This document shows, in pieces, positions 8,680 through 17,587 of a stretch of 32,993 nt of DNA. The DNA is from Yersinia artesiana (GTDB lineage Bacteria > Pseudomonadota > Gammaproteobacteria > Enterobacterales > Enterobacteriaceae). Made by a program: the position numbers and the translations under genes. Within the stretch, counting starts at the first letter, position 1, and each line of letters begins with the position of its first letter. Where the stretch lies: NCBI RefSeq assembly GCF_902726545.1, contig NZ_CACVAD010000050.1, positions 1-32,993 on the forward strand, in the 5' to 3' direction. The notes under the pieces were generated by a model. The model did no database searches, had not been told where the DNA came from, and saw only the letters and a list, made by a program, of their open reading frames with translations.

Positions 8680-9680
8680 ATTGCCGTATCCACCCGCGAC
8701 TCATGCTGAGTATCCTGCTGATGATCCTGATCATCCTGGCACTCGGCTCGGCCAATATGGGTGCATTGACACTCTCATTTCGTACCTTGTGGCATGCATC
8801 ATTAGATGATGCCATGTGGCATATTTGGCTAAATATCCGCCTGCCTCGTGTGCTGCTGGCGGTAGTGGTCGGCTGCGCACTGGCGGTTTCCGGTGCGATC
8901 ATGCAGGGGTTATTCCGCAACCCACTGGCAGATCCCGGCCTGTTGGGGATCAGCAGTGGTGCAGCCCTGTGTGTCGGGCTGATTATTGTGATGCCATTCA
9001 GTCTGCCGCCACTGCTGGCGCTTTACAGTCATATGGTCGGAGCCTTTATTGGCAGTCTGGCCATTTCTGCCATTATTTTCACCCTCAGCCGCTGGGGGCA
9101 TGGCAACTTATCCCGTTTGCTGCTGGCCGGCATTGCGATCAATGCGCTGTGCGGCGCGGCGGTTGGCGTACTGACTTATATCAGTGATGACCAGCAATTA
9201 CGTCAGTTCTCCCTGTGGAGTATGGGCAGTTTAGGTCAGGCGCAATGGTCGACACTTATGGTGGCAGCATCATTGATTCTGCCTGCTTGTGTGCTCGGTT
9301 TGCTGCAAGCGCGCCAGTTGAACCTGTTGCAGCTAGGGGATGAAGAAGCGCACTACCTCGGTGTTAATGTCAAGCAAGCCAAACTGCGCTTGCTGTTACT
9401 CAGCGCGATTTTGATTGGTGCCGCCGTCGCTGTCAGTGGTGTTATTGGCTTTATCGGGTTGGTCGTTCCGCATCTTATCCGGATGCGGATCGGAGCTGAT
9501 CATCGCTGGTTACTACCCGGTGCAGCGCTGGGCGGGGCTTGCCTGTTACTGACCGCCGATACACTAGCCCGAACTCTGGTCGCACCGGCAGAAATGCCAG
9601 TCGGGTTAATCACCAGCCTACTGGGCGGCCCTTATTTTCTGTGGCTGATTTTACGTCAGCGGGAGCAACGCAGTGGTTGA
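8676..9680 (+). CDS. hmuU: Heme ABC transporter permease HmuU
   Basis: A 334-residue, very hydrophobic protein of the FecCD/BtuC family with about ten predicted membrane spans. Family motifs are visible: [19 protein letters not shown] near 50, [16 protein letters not shown] (about 75-91), and [18 protein letters not shown] near the C-terminus, the region that contacts the ATPase. It forms a homodimeric channel with HmuV. Start and hmuT stop share ATGA. The 3' end overlaps the GTG start of hmuV by eight bases, and its last codons hold the hmuV ribosome-binding site. Confidence 0.95.
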   Translation: MNCRIHPRLMLSILLMILIILALGSANMGALTLSFRTLWHASLDDAMWHIWLNIRLPRVLLAVVVGCALAVSGAIMQGLFRNPLADPGLLGISSGAALCVGLIIVMPFSLPPLLALYSHMVGAFIGSLAISAIIFTLSRWGHGNLSRLLLAGIAINALCGAAVGVLTYISDDQQLRQFSLWSMGSLGQAQWSTLMVAASLILPACVLGLLQARQLNLLQLGDEEAHYLGVNVKQAKLRLLLLSAILIGAAVAVSGVIGFIGLVVPHLIRMRIGADHRWLLPGAALGGACLLLTADTLARTLVAPAEMPVGLITSLLGGPYFLWLILRQREQRSG

Positions 9681-10473
9681 TATGGCATTGGTTGATACGG
9701 CGCTATTAGAAGCGAATCAGCTTTCCTACCATGTACAGGGGCAAAAGCTGATTAATAACGTTTCACTTCAAATTGCCAGCGGTGAAATGGTAGCGATTAT
9801 CGGGCCAAACGGCGCAGGGAAATCCACTCTGCTACGTTTATTAACCGGCTATCTCGCACCATCTGAAGGTCACTGCCAGTTGCTCGGTAAGAACCTCAAT
9901 AGTTGGCAGTCTCAAGCATTGGCCCGAACCAGAGCGGTGATGCGCCAATACAGTGATTTAGCCTTTCCATTCAGTGTTAGCGAAGTGATTCAAATGGGCC
10001 GCGCACCTTATGGGGCGGCGCAAAATCGTCAAGCGCTGCAAGAAGTGATGGCGCAAACCGACTGTCTGGCACTGGCGCAGCGGGATTACCGTGCACTGTC
10101 CGGTGGCGAGCAACAACGGGTTCAACTCGCTCGAGTGTTAGCGCAACTGTGGCAACCGGAACCGACCCCGCGCTGGTTGTTCCTTGACGAGCCGACTTCC
10201 GCATTAGATTTGTATCATCAACAACATACCCTGCGCTTATTACGTCAGCTCACCCTTCAGGAACCCCTGGCGGTGTGCTGCGTGCTGCATGATTTGAATC
10301 TGGCCGCACTCTATGCCGATCGTATTTTGCTGTTAGCACAGGGCGAACTGGTGGCCTGTGGCACACCAGAGGAAGTGCTCAATGCCGAAACACTGACCCG
10401 CTGGTATCAGGCTGATTTGGGCATTTCGCGTCATCCGGAAAGCGCCCTGCCACAGATTTATCTGCGCCAATAA
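9673..10473 (+). CDS. hmuV: Heme ABC transporter ATP-binding protein HmuV
   Basis: A 266-residue ABC ATPase. Walker A is GPNGAGKST (about 43-51), the signature is [15 protein letters not shown], Walker B is [11 protein letters not shown], and the H-loop is [13 protein letters not shown]. It powers HmuU. The GTG at 9673 is chosen because GGGAG (9661-9665) lies seven bases before it; the ATG at 9682 would give a 16-base gap. The gene closes the hemP-hmuRSTUV unit. No separate terminator is seen: eight bases after the stop a dispersed palindromic repeat begins, and its internal GC-rich hairpin may end the transcript. Confidence 0.95.
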   Translation: MVDMALVDTALLEANQLSYHVQGQKLINNVSLQIASGEMVAIIGPNGAGKSTLLRLLTGYLAPSEGHCQLLGKNLNSWQSQALARTRAVMRQYSDLAFPFSVSEVIQMGRAPYGAAQNRQALQEVMAQTDCLALAQRDYRALSGGEQQRVQLARVLAQLWQPEPTPRWLFLDEPTSALDLYHQQHTLRLLRQLTLQEPLAVCCVLHDLNLAALYADRILLLAQGELVACGTPEEVLNAETLTRWYQADLGISRHPESALPQIYLRQ

Positions 10474-10481
10474 TCTCAAGC

Positions 10482-10651
10482 CAACCCCCAACAACTCGAT
10501 CTTGCAAGGTGAAGATAGGTAGAAGAGCAAAGCGTCCGCGCCAGGGAAGGCGCGGCTCGAGCCCCCAGGGAAGCTTGTTTTAACAAAAGAAGTGTGGCGT
10601 CTTTACGATCTGCCTGTTCCCACCGCTACGGGCACTTTGTCATTAACCTCA
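10482..10651 (+). repeat. Dispersed palindromic repeat, copy 1
   Basis: About 170 bp, matching the reverse complement of 17378-17532 over almost its whole length. It holds a perfect 7-bp GC hairpin (CCGCGCC 10536-10542 with GGCGCGG 10549-10555) and a TTGTTTTAACAA palindrome that lies in a 15-base insertion absent from copy 2. The size and form recall the YPAL family of yersinial palindromic elements; that name is from memory. Its right end carries the last 15 codons and stop of the MocR-type gene. Confidence 0.85.
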
Positions 10652-12111
10652 TCAGCCTCAGGTTGGCTTGGTTTTTCTGTCCCTATCGGCAACCCATCTT
10701 CTTCCAGCAATTCGTAAATCGTCTTACCCACTTTTTGCACAGCGCGTTCAATTTCAGCCGTCATCGGTTTGCTGTAACTCAATCGCAAACAATTACGATA
10801 TTTACCTGAAGCAGAACAGATAAATCCAGCCGCCACCTGTACACCTAATGGCAACAAACAGCGATTTAGGCGCAAGCTATCAAAGCCATGCGGCAATTCG
10901 ACCCATAACATAAAGCTGCCTTGTGGCCGACTCAAACACGTATTCGGCGGGAAATACTTCATCACCCAACCGGTCATAATGTCGCGATTACGTTGGTATT
11001 GACGGCGCATCCGACGTAAATGCTGCATGTAATGGCCCTGCTTGATAAATTCAGCCATCGCCAACTGTGGCAATGACGCAACCCGTCCGGCAGAAATGTA
11101 TTTCATGTGTAGCGCTTTATTCAAATAGCGCCCCGGAGAAATCCAACCAATACGTAAGCCCGGTGCCACCGTTTTTGAAAAAGAGCTGCACAGCAATACC
11201 CGCCCATCATCATCAAATGAGGCAATGGTCGGTGGGCGCGGATATTGATAAGCCAGTGCGCCATACACATCATCTTCAATAATGGCGATGTCGTAACGCT
11301 GAGCGAGGGTCAATAATGCCTTTTTGCGCTCATCCGGCATATTGTAGCCCAGTGGGTTATTGCAGGTCGGTGTCAGTTGCACGGCTTTGATCGGCCATTG
11401 ATCCAACGCCATTTCCAAGGCTTCCAGACTGATCCCCGCCACCGGATCGGTTGGGATCTCAATCACCTTCATGCCCATCCCTTTTAGGGTTTGCATCGCG
11501 CCATGAAAACTGGGGGAATCCACCGCCACAATATCACCGGGCTGGCAAACGGCACCTAATGCAACTGCTAACGCACCGTGGCACCCGGAAGTAATAATAA
11601 TATTTTCAGCTGATTGATGATTACCACTGTCGAGCATCAGGCGGGCGATTTGTTCACGTAATACCGGCGAGCCGTAAATATTGTCATATTCCAGCACTTC
11701 TTCACTTTGATGAAGACTCACCCGGCTTAATAAGCGGCTGAGTATTTTAAGCCCTGGGCCAGAAAGGTCAGGCGAGCCAGCCCCCAGATGGATAACATCT
11801 TCCTGATCACTTTTTTGCAAAAATGCCAGCGTATTTTCCCACTGTGAAATCTCGACTGGCCGCTGTGCATGGGTGCATGTGGCGGGTAAGGAGGGCAAAT
11901 TTGAACTGCAACGCACGAAATAACCCGACTTTGCCCGCGCCTCAATCAGCAAGCATTCTTCCAGTTGCCGATACGCCTGCTGTACGGTGCTAATACTCAC
12001 CCCATGCTCGTCACTCAAGAGCCTGACCGAGGGGAGCCGCTCACCGGTGGCATAAAGCCCGGCTTTAATTCGCTGACTAAGAATGTCGGCCAGTTGTTGG
12101 TAACGAGTCAT
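10603..12111 (-). CDS. yjiR: MocR/GntR-type regulator with aminotransferase domain, YjiR-like
   Basis: A 502-residue protein with an N-terminal GntR winged helix (LPSVRLLSDEHGVSISTVQQ) and a C-terminal class I aminotransferase fold. The PLP lysine is in CSSFSKTVAPGLRIGW. Such MocR proteins are PLP-dependent transcription factors. The ATG at 12111 is preferred over the longer frame to 12162 because AGGTG lies seven bases before it and MTRYQQLADIL is a normal GntR start. A DUF1127 gene is transcribed divergently, as yjiS is beside yjiR in E. coli, which supports the name. The last 15 residues (EVNDKVPVAVGTGRS) and the stop are encoded by the dispersed repeat, so the original C-terminus has been replaced or extended. 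The regulated gene is unknown. Confidence 0.85.
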   Translation of the reverse strand: MTRYQQLADILSQRIKAGLYATGERLPSVRLLSDEHGVSISTVQQAYRQLEECLLIEARAKSGYFVRCSSNLPSLPATCTHAQRPVEISQWENTLAFLQKSDQEDVIHLGAGSPDLSGPGLKILSRLLSRVSLHQSEEVLEYDNIYGSPVLREQIARLMLDSGNHQSAENIIITSGCHGALAVALGAVCQPGDIVAVDSPSFHGAMQTLKGMGMKVIEIPTDPVAGISLEALEMALDQWPIKAVQLTPTCNNPLGYNMPDERKKALLTLAQRYDIAIIEDDVYGALAYQYPRPPTIASFDDDGRVLLCSSFSKTVAPGLRIGWISPGRYLNKALHMKYISAGRVASLPQLAMAEFIKQGHYMQHLRRMRRQYQRNRDIMTGWVMKYFPPNTCLSRPQGSFMLWVELPHGFDSLRLNRCLLPLGVQVAAGFICSASGKYRNCLRLSYSKPMTAEIERAVQKVGKTIYELLEEDGLPIGTEKPSQPEADEVNDKVPVAVGTGRS

Positions 12112-12274
12112 TGGTATCACCTGATAAATGAGAAAGAAGCAGTACAGATGGCTCGAAATCAAACCATTCAGTTGATATATCGCATATCTGTATGGAAATA
12201 ATAGTCCTAATTTGCATCTGTAATGTTTTGCGCCAAAGTTTCATGCTAATGGCTCACCTACTGACGGGGAGTCG

Positions 12275-12517
12275 ATGATGAATAATATAATTGAAGATCA
12301 AATAGATGAATGCTGCTCATCGACCGCACGAGCCGCAAAAAGTCGCCAAAATATTTTTATTCGATTATGTCTGAAAGCATACAGATATGTGTATCAATGG
12401 AATGAACGGCGTAAAGCAGCCAATGTCATGGCGAGATTGAATTCAAATCAGCTAAAAGATATTGGCCTGAGCCGGGAAGATATCAAGCGCGATTACAGCC
12501 GCCCGTTTTGGCGCTGA
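12275..12517 (+). CDS. yjiS: DUF1127 small protein, YjiS-like
   Basis: An 80-residue basic protein. The C-terminal half is the DUF1127 motif: NERRKAANVMARLNSNQLKDIGLSREDI. The function is unknown, although small DUF1127 proteins in other bacteria have been linked to RNA turnover and phosphate or stress responses. GGGGAG (12266-12271) lies three bases before this ATG and six before the next in-frame ATG at 12278, so a 79-residue product is equally likely. The divergent yjiR-yjiS arrangement matches E. coli. A strong hairpin at 12535-12561 ends the gene. Confidence 0.8.
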   Translation: MMNNIIEDQIDECCSSTARAAKSRQNIFIRLCLKAYRYVYQWNERRKAANVMARLNSNQLKDIGLSREDIKRDYSRPFWR

Positions 12518-12534
12518 GAAGAAATAATGTGATA

Positions 12535-12561
12535 AATAGCCCGCAGAGATCGCGGGCTATT
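12535..12561. terminator. Bidirectional terminator between yjiS-like gene and foxA
   Basis: A perfect 10-bp stem, AATAGCCCGC and GCGGGCTATT around a 7-base loop, sits between two convergent genes. Read on the minus strand it is followed by TTTATC, so it works best for foxA. Confidence 0.8.
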
Positions 12562-12580
12562 GAAGAATATAGGGAACTGG

Positions 12581-14713
12581 TTAGAAATCGTAGCCCACTG
12601 TTGCTTGTACTGAGCGCTCTGCGCCCCAGTAGCAATACGAGGTGCTATAGCAGGCGGCGACATATTTTTTGTCTGCGATATTATTCACATTCAATTGAAC
12701 AAACGCGCCTTTCAACGATGCAGCCCATGTCCCTAAATCAGCACGAACAGAGGCATCACCCAAGGTATAAGAGGGTACACGCAAGGTATTGGCATCATCT
12801 GCCCACTGCTTGCCAATGTAACGGATACCGGCTCCCACATTGATGCCGTAACCCGCTTCATACTGCGCCCACAGCGATGCCATATTGGACGGTGCTAATA
12901 CCGGTGTATTACCATCATTGCCATCAATTGCATCTTTGAATTTCACGCGATTATAGGTATAACCGGCAATCACACTCAGCCGGTCACTAATCTGACTTCT
13001 AGCTTCCAATTCCAGCCCTTGTGAATTGACCTTACCTGCCGGCACATAATAAGTCGCCGGTACTGCACGGTTTGCCACATCATTTTGGGTCAGATCATAT
13101 AAGGCGGCGGAATAGAGCGAAGTGCTGCCCGGCGGTTGATATTTGATCCCCACTTCATACTGCTCGCTGGTCATCGGTTTCAGCAGTTTTTGCTGTGCAT
13201 CCGGGAACAAACTTGGCGTAATAGCCTGGCTGTAACTGACGTATGGCGAAATACCGCTATCAAAGCTGTACAACAGTGACGCACGCCCACTCGCGTGGTT
13301 ATCGGTGCGTTCATCGGCGCTGTTGGTAGTGTTATTAATATTTTCCGTTTTCATCCGATCATAACGGCCGGACAGATTCAGGTGCCAATTATCCAGTGTC
13401 ATTTCGTCTTGCAGATAAACGCCACTTTGTTCATAGCGACGATTTAAATAGGATGTATTAATGCCTGGAGTGGTCAGCAGATAATCGCTATACAGCGTCG
13501 AACCACCCGAAACACCGGTATAGGGGTTTAACGGCGTGGCATAAGCACTGTCACTGCGCAGATTGTTGCGAAACTTCTGGAAATCAAAGCCCAGTAATAC
13601 TTTATGTTTAACCGCGGCGGTCGCGAAATCTGCTTCCAGTTGGTTATCCACCGCAAAGGCATTGAGCGAGGAGTCTTCGCCAGAATAATAGCGATTCATC
13701 AGGGTACGGTCGCTATTCCAACCCCCTTGGTAAACCTGTTCTAACTGAGTATTAGAATGGGTATAACTGGCGTTTTGGCGGAAAGACCAAACATCATCAA
13801 ACTTATGTGAAAATTCATAGCTATAGATTTGTTGCCAGCGCTTAAAGACATTGTGATTACTTTCGCCATCAAAGAAGCCGCGACTCAACTTTTGCCCATA
13901 AATGCTGCCATCAGCCGGAACCGCACTGTGGTAACCGCCGGAAGGATCTTTTTGCAAATTGGCGCGCAGCAACAATGAGGTATTTTCATCGGGTTGCCAC
14001 AATAATGACGGCGCAATCGCATAGCGCTCTTCGCGCTGATGGTCATACATGGTGTCGCTGTTACGGGTAATACCGGTCAGGCGGAATGCCCAATGCTCAG
14101 ATATCGCGTCGGTATAATCAAATGCCGCAACTTGTGTATTGTTATTACCGGCCGTTAGGCGGAAATGACCTTCAGAAATAAACTGCGGGCGCTTGGAAGT
14201 CATCATCACCACGCCGCCGGGAATGCTCTGACCATATAACGCAGAAGATGGGCCTTTAATAACATCAATACGCTCAAGGAACCACGGATCCACTTGCAGC
14301 ACATTATAACTGCCGCCATCACTGAGTAAGCGCAGCCCATCAAGGAAGGTATTGTTTACATCACCGCCGTGGAAACCGCGCAAGGCGATAGTGTCATAAC
14401 GGGTTGCACCACCTGAAAAACCAGTGAAGACGCCCGGCGTGTAATTCAGCGCCTGATTAACTGTCGCAACGTTTTGATCGTCCATCTGCTGGCGGGTAAC
14501 CACTGATACAGCTTGTGCTGTCAGGATGAGCGGCTGATCAGTTTTGGTTGCCCCTTTGGTGGTGGTTGCGGTGTAACCCGAGGTGGGTAAATCAGCTTCG
14601 TGGCCGGCTTTAGCCGTCACTTCTATTGTATCGTCAGCAATGGAGGCTAATGGGATAAACATAGCCAGTGAACATAAAATAGCGGAGCGCTTTATTATAA
14701 AAGCCGAGAACAT
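12581..14713 (-). CDS. foxA: Ferrioxamine TonB-dependent receptor FoxA
   Basis: A 710-residue outer-membrane siderophore receptor, the same length as Y. enterocolitica FoxA and nearly identical to it as far as I can recall. It has a signal peptide of about 26 residues (to ASIA-DDT) and a TonB box at DTIEVTAKA. The plug carries TIALRGFHGGDVNNTFLDG and VIKGPSSALYGQSIPGG. The barrel ends in VGYDF, and a Cys pair near the end is typical of hydroxamate receptors. It imports ferrioxamine, a siderophore made by other microbes. GGGGAAG lies a few bases before the ATG. A Fur-box-like site about 155 bases upstream predicts iron repression. The gene stands alone. Confidence 0.95.
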   Translation of the reverse strand: MFSAFIIKRSAILCSLAMFIPLASIADDTIEVTAKAGHEADLPTSGYTATTTKGATKTDQPLILTAQAVSVVTRQQMDDQNVATVNQALNYTPGVFTGFSGGATRYDTIALRGFHGGDVNNTFLDGLRLLSDGGSYNVLQVDPWFLERIDVIKGPSSALYGQSIPGGVVMMTSKRPQFISEGHFRLTAGNNNTQVAAFDYTDAISEHWAFRLTGITRNSDTMYDHQREERYAIAPSLLWQPDENTSLLLRANLQKDPSGGYHSAVPADGSIYGQKLSRGFFDGESNHNVFKRWQQIYSYEFSHKFDDVWSFRQNASYTHSNTQLEQVYQGGWNSDRTLMNRYYSGEDSSLNAFAVDNQLEADFATAAVKHKVLLGFDFQKFRNNLRSDSAYATPLNPYTGVSGGSTLYSDYLLTTPGINTSYLNRRYEQSGVYLQDEMTLDNWHLNLSGRYDRMKTENINNTTNSADERTDNHASGRASLLYSFDSGISPYVSYSQAITPSLFPDAQQKLLKPMTSEQYEVGIKYQPPGSTSLYSAALYDLTQNDVANRAVPATYYVPAGKVNSQGLELEARSQISDRLSVIAGYTYNRVKFKDAIDGNDGNTPVLAPSNMASLWAQYEAGYGINVGAGIRYIGKQWADDANTLRVPSYTLGDASVRADLGTWAASLKGAFVQLNVNNIADKKYVAACYSTSYCYWGAERSVQATVGYDF

Positions 14714-14837
14714 AGTTATCTTCCCCAGAGAATGAGCATATGAAATAGATGGTTATCAATTAGCATCCATTGCTATTTTCGCCCGGCAAATACCCTTGCC
14801 TGCGCGCCACATATCGTGGGTCCATAAGTTCAGGGCA

Positions 14838-14882
14838 CAATCTATTAAATGAGAGTGGTAATTACAATGATAATTATTATCT
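14838..14882 (-). promoter_or_regulatory. Fur box and probable promoter of foxA
   Basis: TGATAATTATTATCT at 14868-14882 matches 14 of 15 bases of the 7-1-7 Fur consensus. On the minus strand TTGTAA directly follows it and TAGATT stands 17 bases further on, giving a plausible promoter with the operator against the -35. The leader to foxA would be about 110 bases. The site lies in the divergent region, so it could also affect the gene on the other side. Confidence 0.6.
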
Positions 14883-15023
14883 TTAATATTTAATTTAGGG
14901 GAGTGATTATCAGAGTAAGATTATTCAGTAACTCGCAGGGTGTGCCACAATAAGAATCAGGCAAGAATACCTACACTAATTAATGGGTTAATTGTGGTAT
15001 TCACATTCGGGCTAACCAGTTTT

Positions 15024-16850
15024 ATGAAAAAGAACGAGCACGTTGTTTCACGTCGACATTACCCTCTATTCTGTCTGTTATTCACGCTGATTTGTGCATC
15101 ACTTATGGCACTGTCAACGACAGGTACTGCCCTGGCGGCAACATCAGACACCGTGTCCGAAAGCAGCGAAGAACAGGCAAAACCGGCGATATCGGTACAA
15201 TTAATTAGCCTGCAAAAACAGTTGGATAAGCTAAAGCAAAGTGTCTCTGTCAGCACATCAGATAATGAGTTAAATGCGCTGAATGAAACAGCAATAGCGC
15301 TGGTGAAGGATGTTGATATTCTGCTGGCAGAATTGAAACCCAAGCGGGAACAGCTACAGACACAACTAGATGTTTTAGGCCCGCCGCCTGCCACCAGCAC
15401 ACTAACCGAAACCCCGATAGTGGCCCAACAACGCCGAGTGCTAAACACCCGTAAAACACAATTAGAAGGCCAGCATGATCAGGTTCAAGCCATCAAAGCC
15501 AATGCAGAAAACCTGGAAACACAGATTATCGCTTTACGGTGAACAGCACTGAAATCACAAATCGCTTTAAACTCCGGCAGTATTTTGGGCGCAAATTTCT
15601 GGGCGCCCATCGTCAATCCCAATGCCGATGATGACAAGCGGCTGAAAGATTTTATGCAAGAACTTGCGGATGCCTGGAATGCCGCCTGGGAACCCGAATG
15701 GCGCATTGGCACAGCGATATTACTGTCATTGTTAGTCGGATATATCGCGCTGGCGAAATTCTTAAGTTACAAATTGGTGTGGGTTTGCCTGGTTCTCTCC
15801 TGCTTATATTTACTGACTCATCTCTGTGTTGATTTAGCAGAAAGTCTCTTTTCTCCAACCAGCAGTGCCGGCAAAGCGATTAAGCAGACCCTAAATATTG
15901 ATGATCGCCATCTGGCCCAAGCAGCAACACTGTTATCAGCCACCAGCAAAGTCACGCTGATATTACTGGCTATTATCGCGCTATTTAATGGCACCTTTGG
16001 CTCGACGACACCGGTTTCGCTATTACAAAAAACCGTGGAATTGTTAGGTGGGGAAGGGCTGGAAAAATTAAATATCGTTCCGACGAATTTATTTAATGCC
16101 GCACTTTGCCTGCTTATCTGGCTATATGCGCTGAATGTCGCCCGACGTTGGCTAAGTAATGAGTTTCTGCCAAAAACCCAGATGGATTCTGGAATAAAAA
16201 CCTCAGCGGTTACTCTGTTCAGTAATATCGGTTATGTGCTGGTGATTCTGCTGACTTTATCGGTACTCGGTATTCAGTGGAATAAATTAGCCTGGATTGT
16301 CAGTGCATTATCAGTGGGTATTGGTTTTGGTTTGCAGGAAATTGTGAAGAACTTTATTTCCGGCATTATTTTGCTCACCGAGCGCCCGGTTAAAGTAGGT
16401 GACTTAATCAGTATTAGTGGCGTCGAGGGGGATATTCGGCGCATTAATGTTCGCGCCACAGAGATTCAACTTAGTGACCGCTCGACAGTGATCGTGCCAA
16501 ACTCTCAATTGATTTCGCAGAATGTGCGTAACGCCACGATGGCTAATGCGCAAGGGGTAGTAACCATTGCCCTGACATTCCCGCTGGATTTAGATGTTGA
16601 ACTGGCGCAAGAGCTGCTGATAGCCGCTTACGAAGAGCACGAATCGATACTCGATACTCCGGCCCCATCAGTGAAATTTAGTCAGCTAAGCCCAGATGGT
16701 ATTGTGCTCAGTGTCACCGGTTTGGTACCGAGTCCACGCATGGTGAGTAATACTAAAAACTCGTTGTTATTCAGTATATTAAAACGACTTCGGGCCGCAG
16801 GTGTGTCTCTGGCGGTGGCAACAACCCCAAGCCCACCCACAGTAAATTAA
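15024..16850 (+). pseudogene. DUF3772/MscS-family mechanosensitive channel gene with in-frame TGA
   Basis: Two open stretches lie in one frame, separated by a single TGA at 15540-15542. The first (172 codons from ATG 15024) has a signal peptide (HYPLFCLLFTLICASLMAL) and a coiled-coil periplasmic domain as in DUF3772. The second continues with membrane spans and the MscS core: WIVSALSVGIGFGLQEIVKN, then RPVKVGDLISISGVEGDIRR and TVIVPNSQLISQNVRNA. Residues right after the stop (TALKSQIALNSGSILGANFW) look like a continuation of DUF3772, so the TGA probably replaced a CGA codon. With 608 codons it is shorter than the roughly 800 I expect, so an internal in-frame deletion is also possible. A GTG start at 14940 is conceivable. 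Neither part is likely to work alone. Confidence 0.75.
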
Positions 16851-16905
16851 CCTTGAGTGGGCCATAAGCCATATCATGATGATAAAACTTATGCCCCTCA
16901 ATAAG

Positions 16906-17043
16906 TTAATTCGCCGGACTCAGGCTAAACACTTTTGGATTGCGCCCTAACCATTGGGCAGCTAAGGCGTTAACCTGCTCAAGTGTGACTGCTTTCACGG
17001 TCAGATCTTGTGTGGCAGAAAAGAGTTGTCGATGGCGTTGTCC
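16906..17043 (-). pseudogene. C-terminal remnant of an M16 zinc peptidase (PqqL-like)
   Basis: On the minus strand one frame gives GQRHRQLFSATQDLTVKAV, then TLEQVNALAAQWLGRNPKVF and SLSPAN before a TAA at 16906. This looks like the last 45 residues of an insulinase-type M16 peptidase such as PqqL, where TLEQVNA and NPKV patterns are common. There is no start codon or ribosome-binding site, and an in-frame stop appears just upstream, so the rest of the gene is gone. It ends where the TonB-like remnant begins on the other strand. The family call is from pattern memory. Confidence 0.5.
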
Positions 17044-17044
17044 A

Positions 17045-17299
17045 ATGCCCAGAGTTGGGTATCAACGAGAAGCCTTGCGCTATCGCCCGGAAGGGATCAG
17101 CCACATAGGCTTTATTGTTGATCATAAAGGAAAAGTCTTAACTGCAAAGTTGTTCGCCAGTTCTGGCGCTAACATACTGGATCGTGAAGCAATGATTCTG
17201 ATTTCTCGCGCCCAACCGTTATCCATTTCCCCCGCAGAACTACTGCGCAACGGGGTGATTGAGTTGATAGCGCCAATTGCTTATAACGTGAAAGGTTAA
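17045..17299 (+). pseudogene. C-terminal remnant of a TonB-like protein
   Basis: About 84 codons encode a typical TonB C-terminal domain: YQREALRYRPEGISHIGFIV, DHKGKVLTAKLFASSGANIL, DREAMILISRAQPLSISP, ending VIELIAPIAYNVKG. The open frame extends back to 16940, but that part is the antisense of the M16 remnant and has no TonB features. The N-terminal membrane anchor and proline-rich region are missing, so this is a fragment unless expressed from an unseen start. It would have been an energy transducer for an outer-membrane receptor. Confidence 0.6.
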
Positions 17300-17377
17300 A
17301 GCCAATATTCATGTTAATGATGATAACTAAAACAGATTTGAAACCGATTAAAGCCTTACTGGCAGGTTAAACCCGTC

Positions 17378-17532
17378 TGAGGTTAATGACAAAGTGCCCG
17401 TAGCGGTGAAAACAAGCAGATCGTAAAGACGCCGTAAACCCATCCCTGGGGGCTCGAGCCGCGCCTTCCCTGGCGCGGACGCTTTACTCCTCTGCCTGTC
17501 TTCACCTTGCAAGATCGAGTCGTAGGGGGTTG
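17378..17532 (-). repeat. Dispersed palindromic repeat, copy 2 (inverted)
   Basis: About 155 bp, the reverse complement of 10482-10651 with few differences and lacking its 15-base insertion. It contains the same CCGCGCC/GGCGCGG hairpin. It lies between the TonB remnant and yedF and carries no gene of its own. Confidence 0.85.
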
Positions 17533-17544
17533 TCAGCAGTCTAT

Positions 17545-17561
17545 GGCGGGTTAAACCCGCC
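17545..17561. terminator. GC-rich palindrome near the yedF 3' end
   Basis: GGCGGGTTAAACCCGCC is a perfect palindrome 27 bases past the yedF stop. Read on the + strand it is followed by TTT; on the minus strand no T run follows. A related 17-mer (15 of 17 bases) lies at 17361-17377. It could be a weak terminator or a separate small repeat. Confidence 0.4.
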
Positions 17562-17587
17562 TTTAACAGTCTTATCGATTGCCTATT

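Noticed and set aside
10482-10651. Repeat as an ERIC element or insertion sequence
   Set aside because: It lacks the ERIC core as I know it, encodes no transposase and has no target duplication visible at copy 1; a YPAL-like palindromic element is a better description.
15540-15542. TGA as a selenocysteine codon, given nearby yedEF
   Set aside because: The expected residue there is not a redox-active one, and no stem-loop suited to SelB binding is apparent just after the codon.
16940-17044. N-terminal part of the 119-residue frame ending at 17299
   Set aside because: These codons are the antisense of an M16 peptidase-like tail and have no TonB features; only the part from 17045 looks real.
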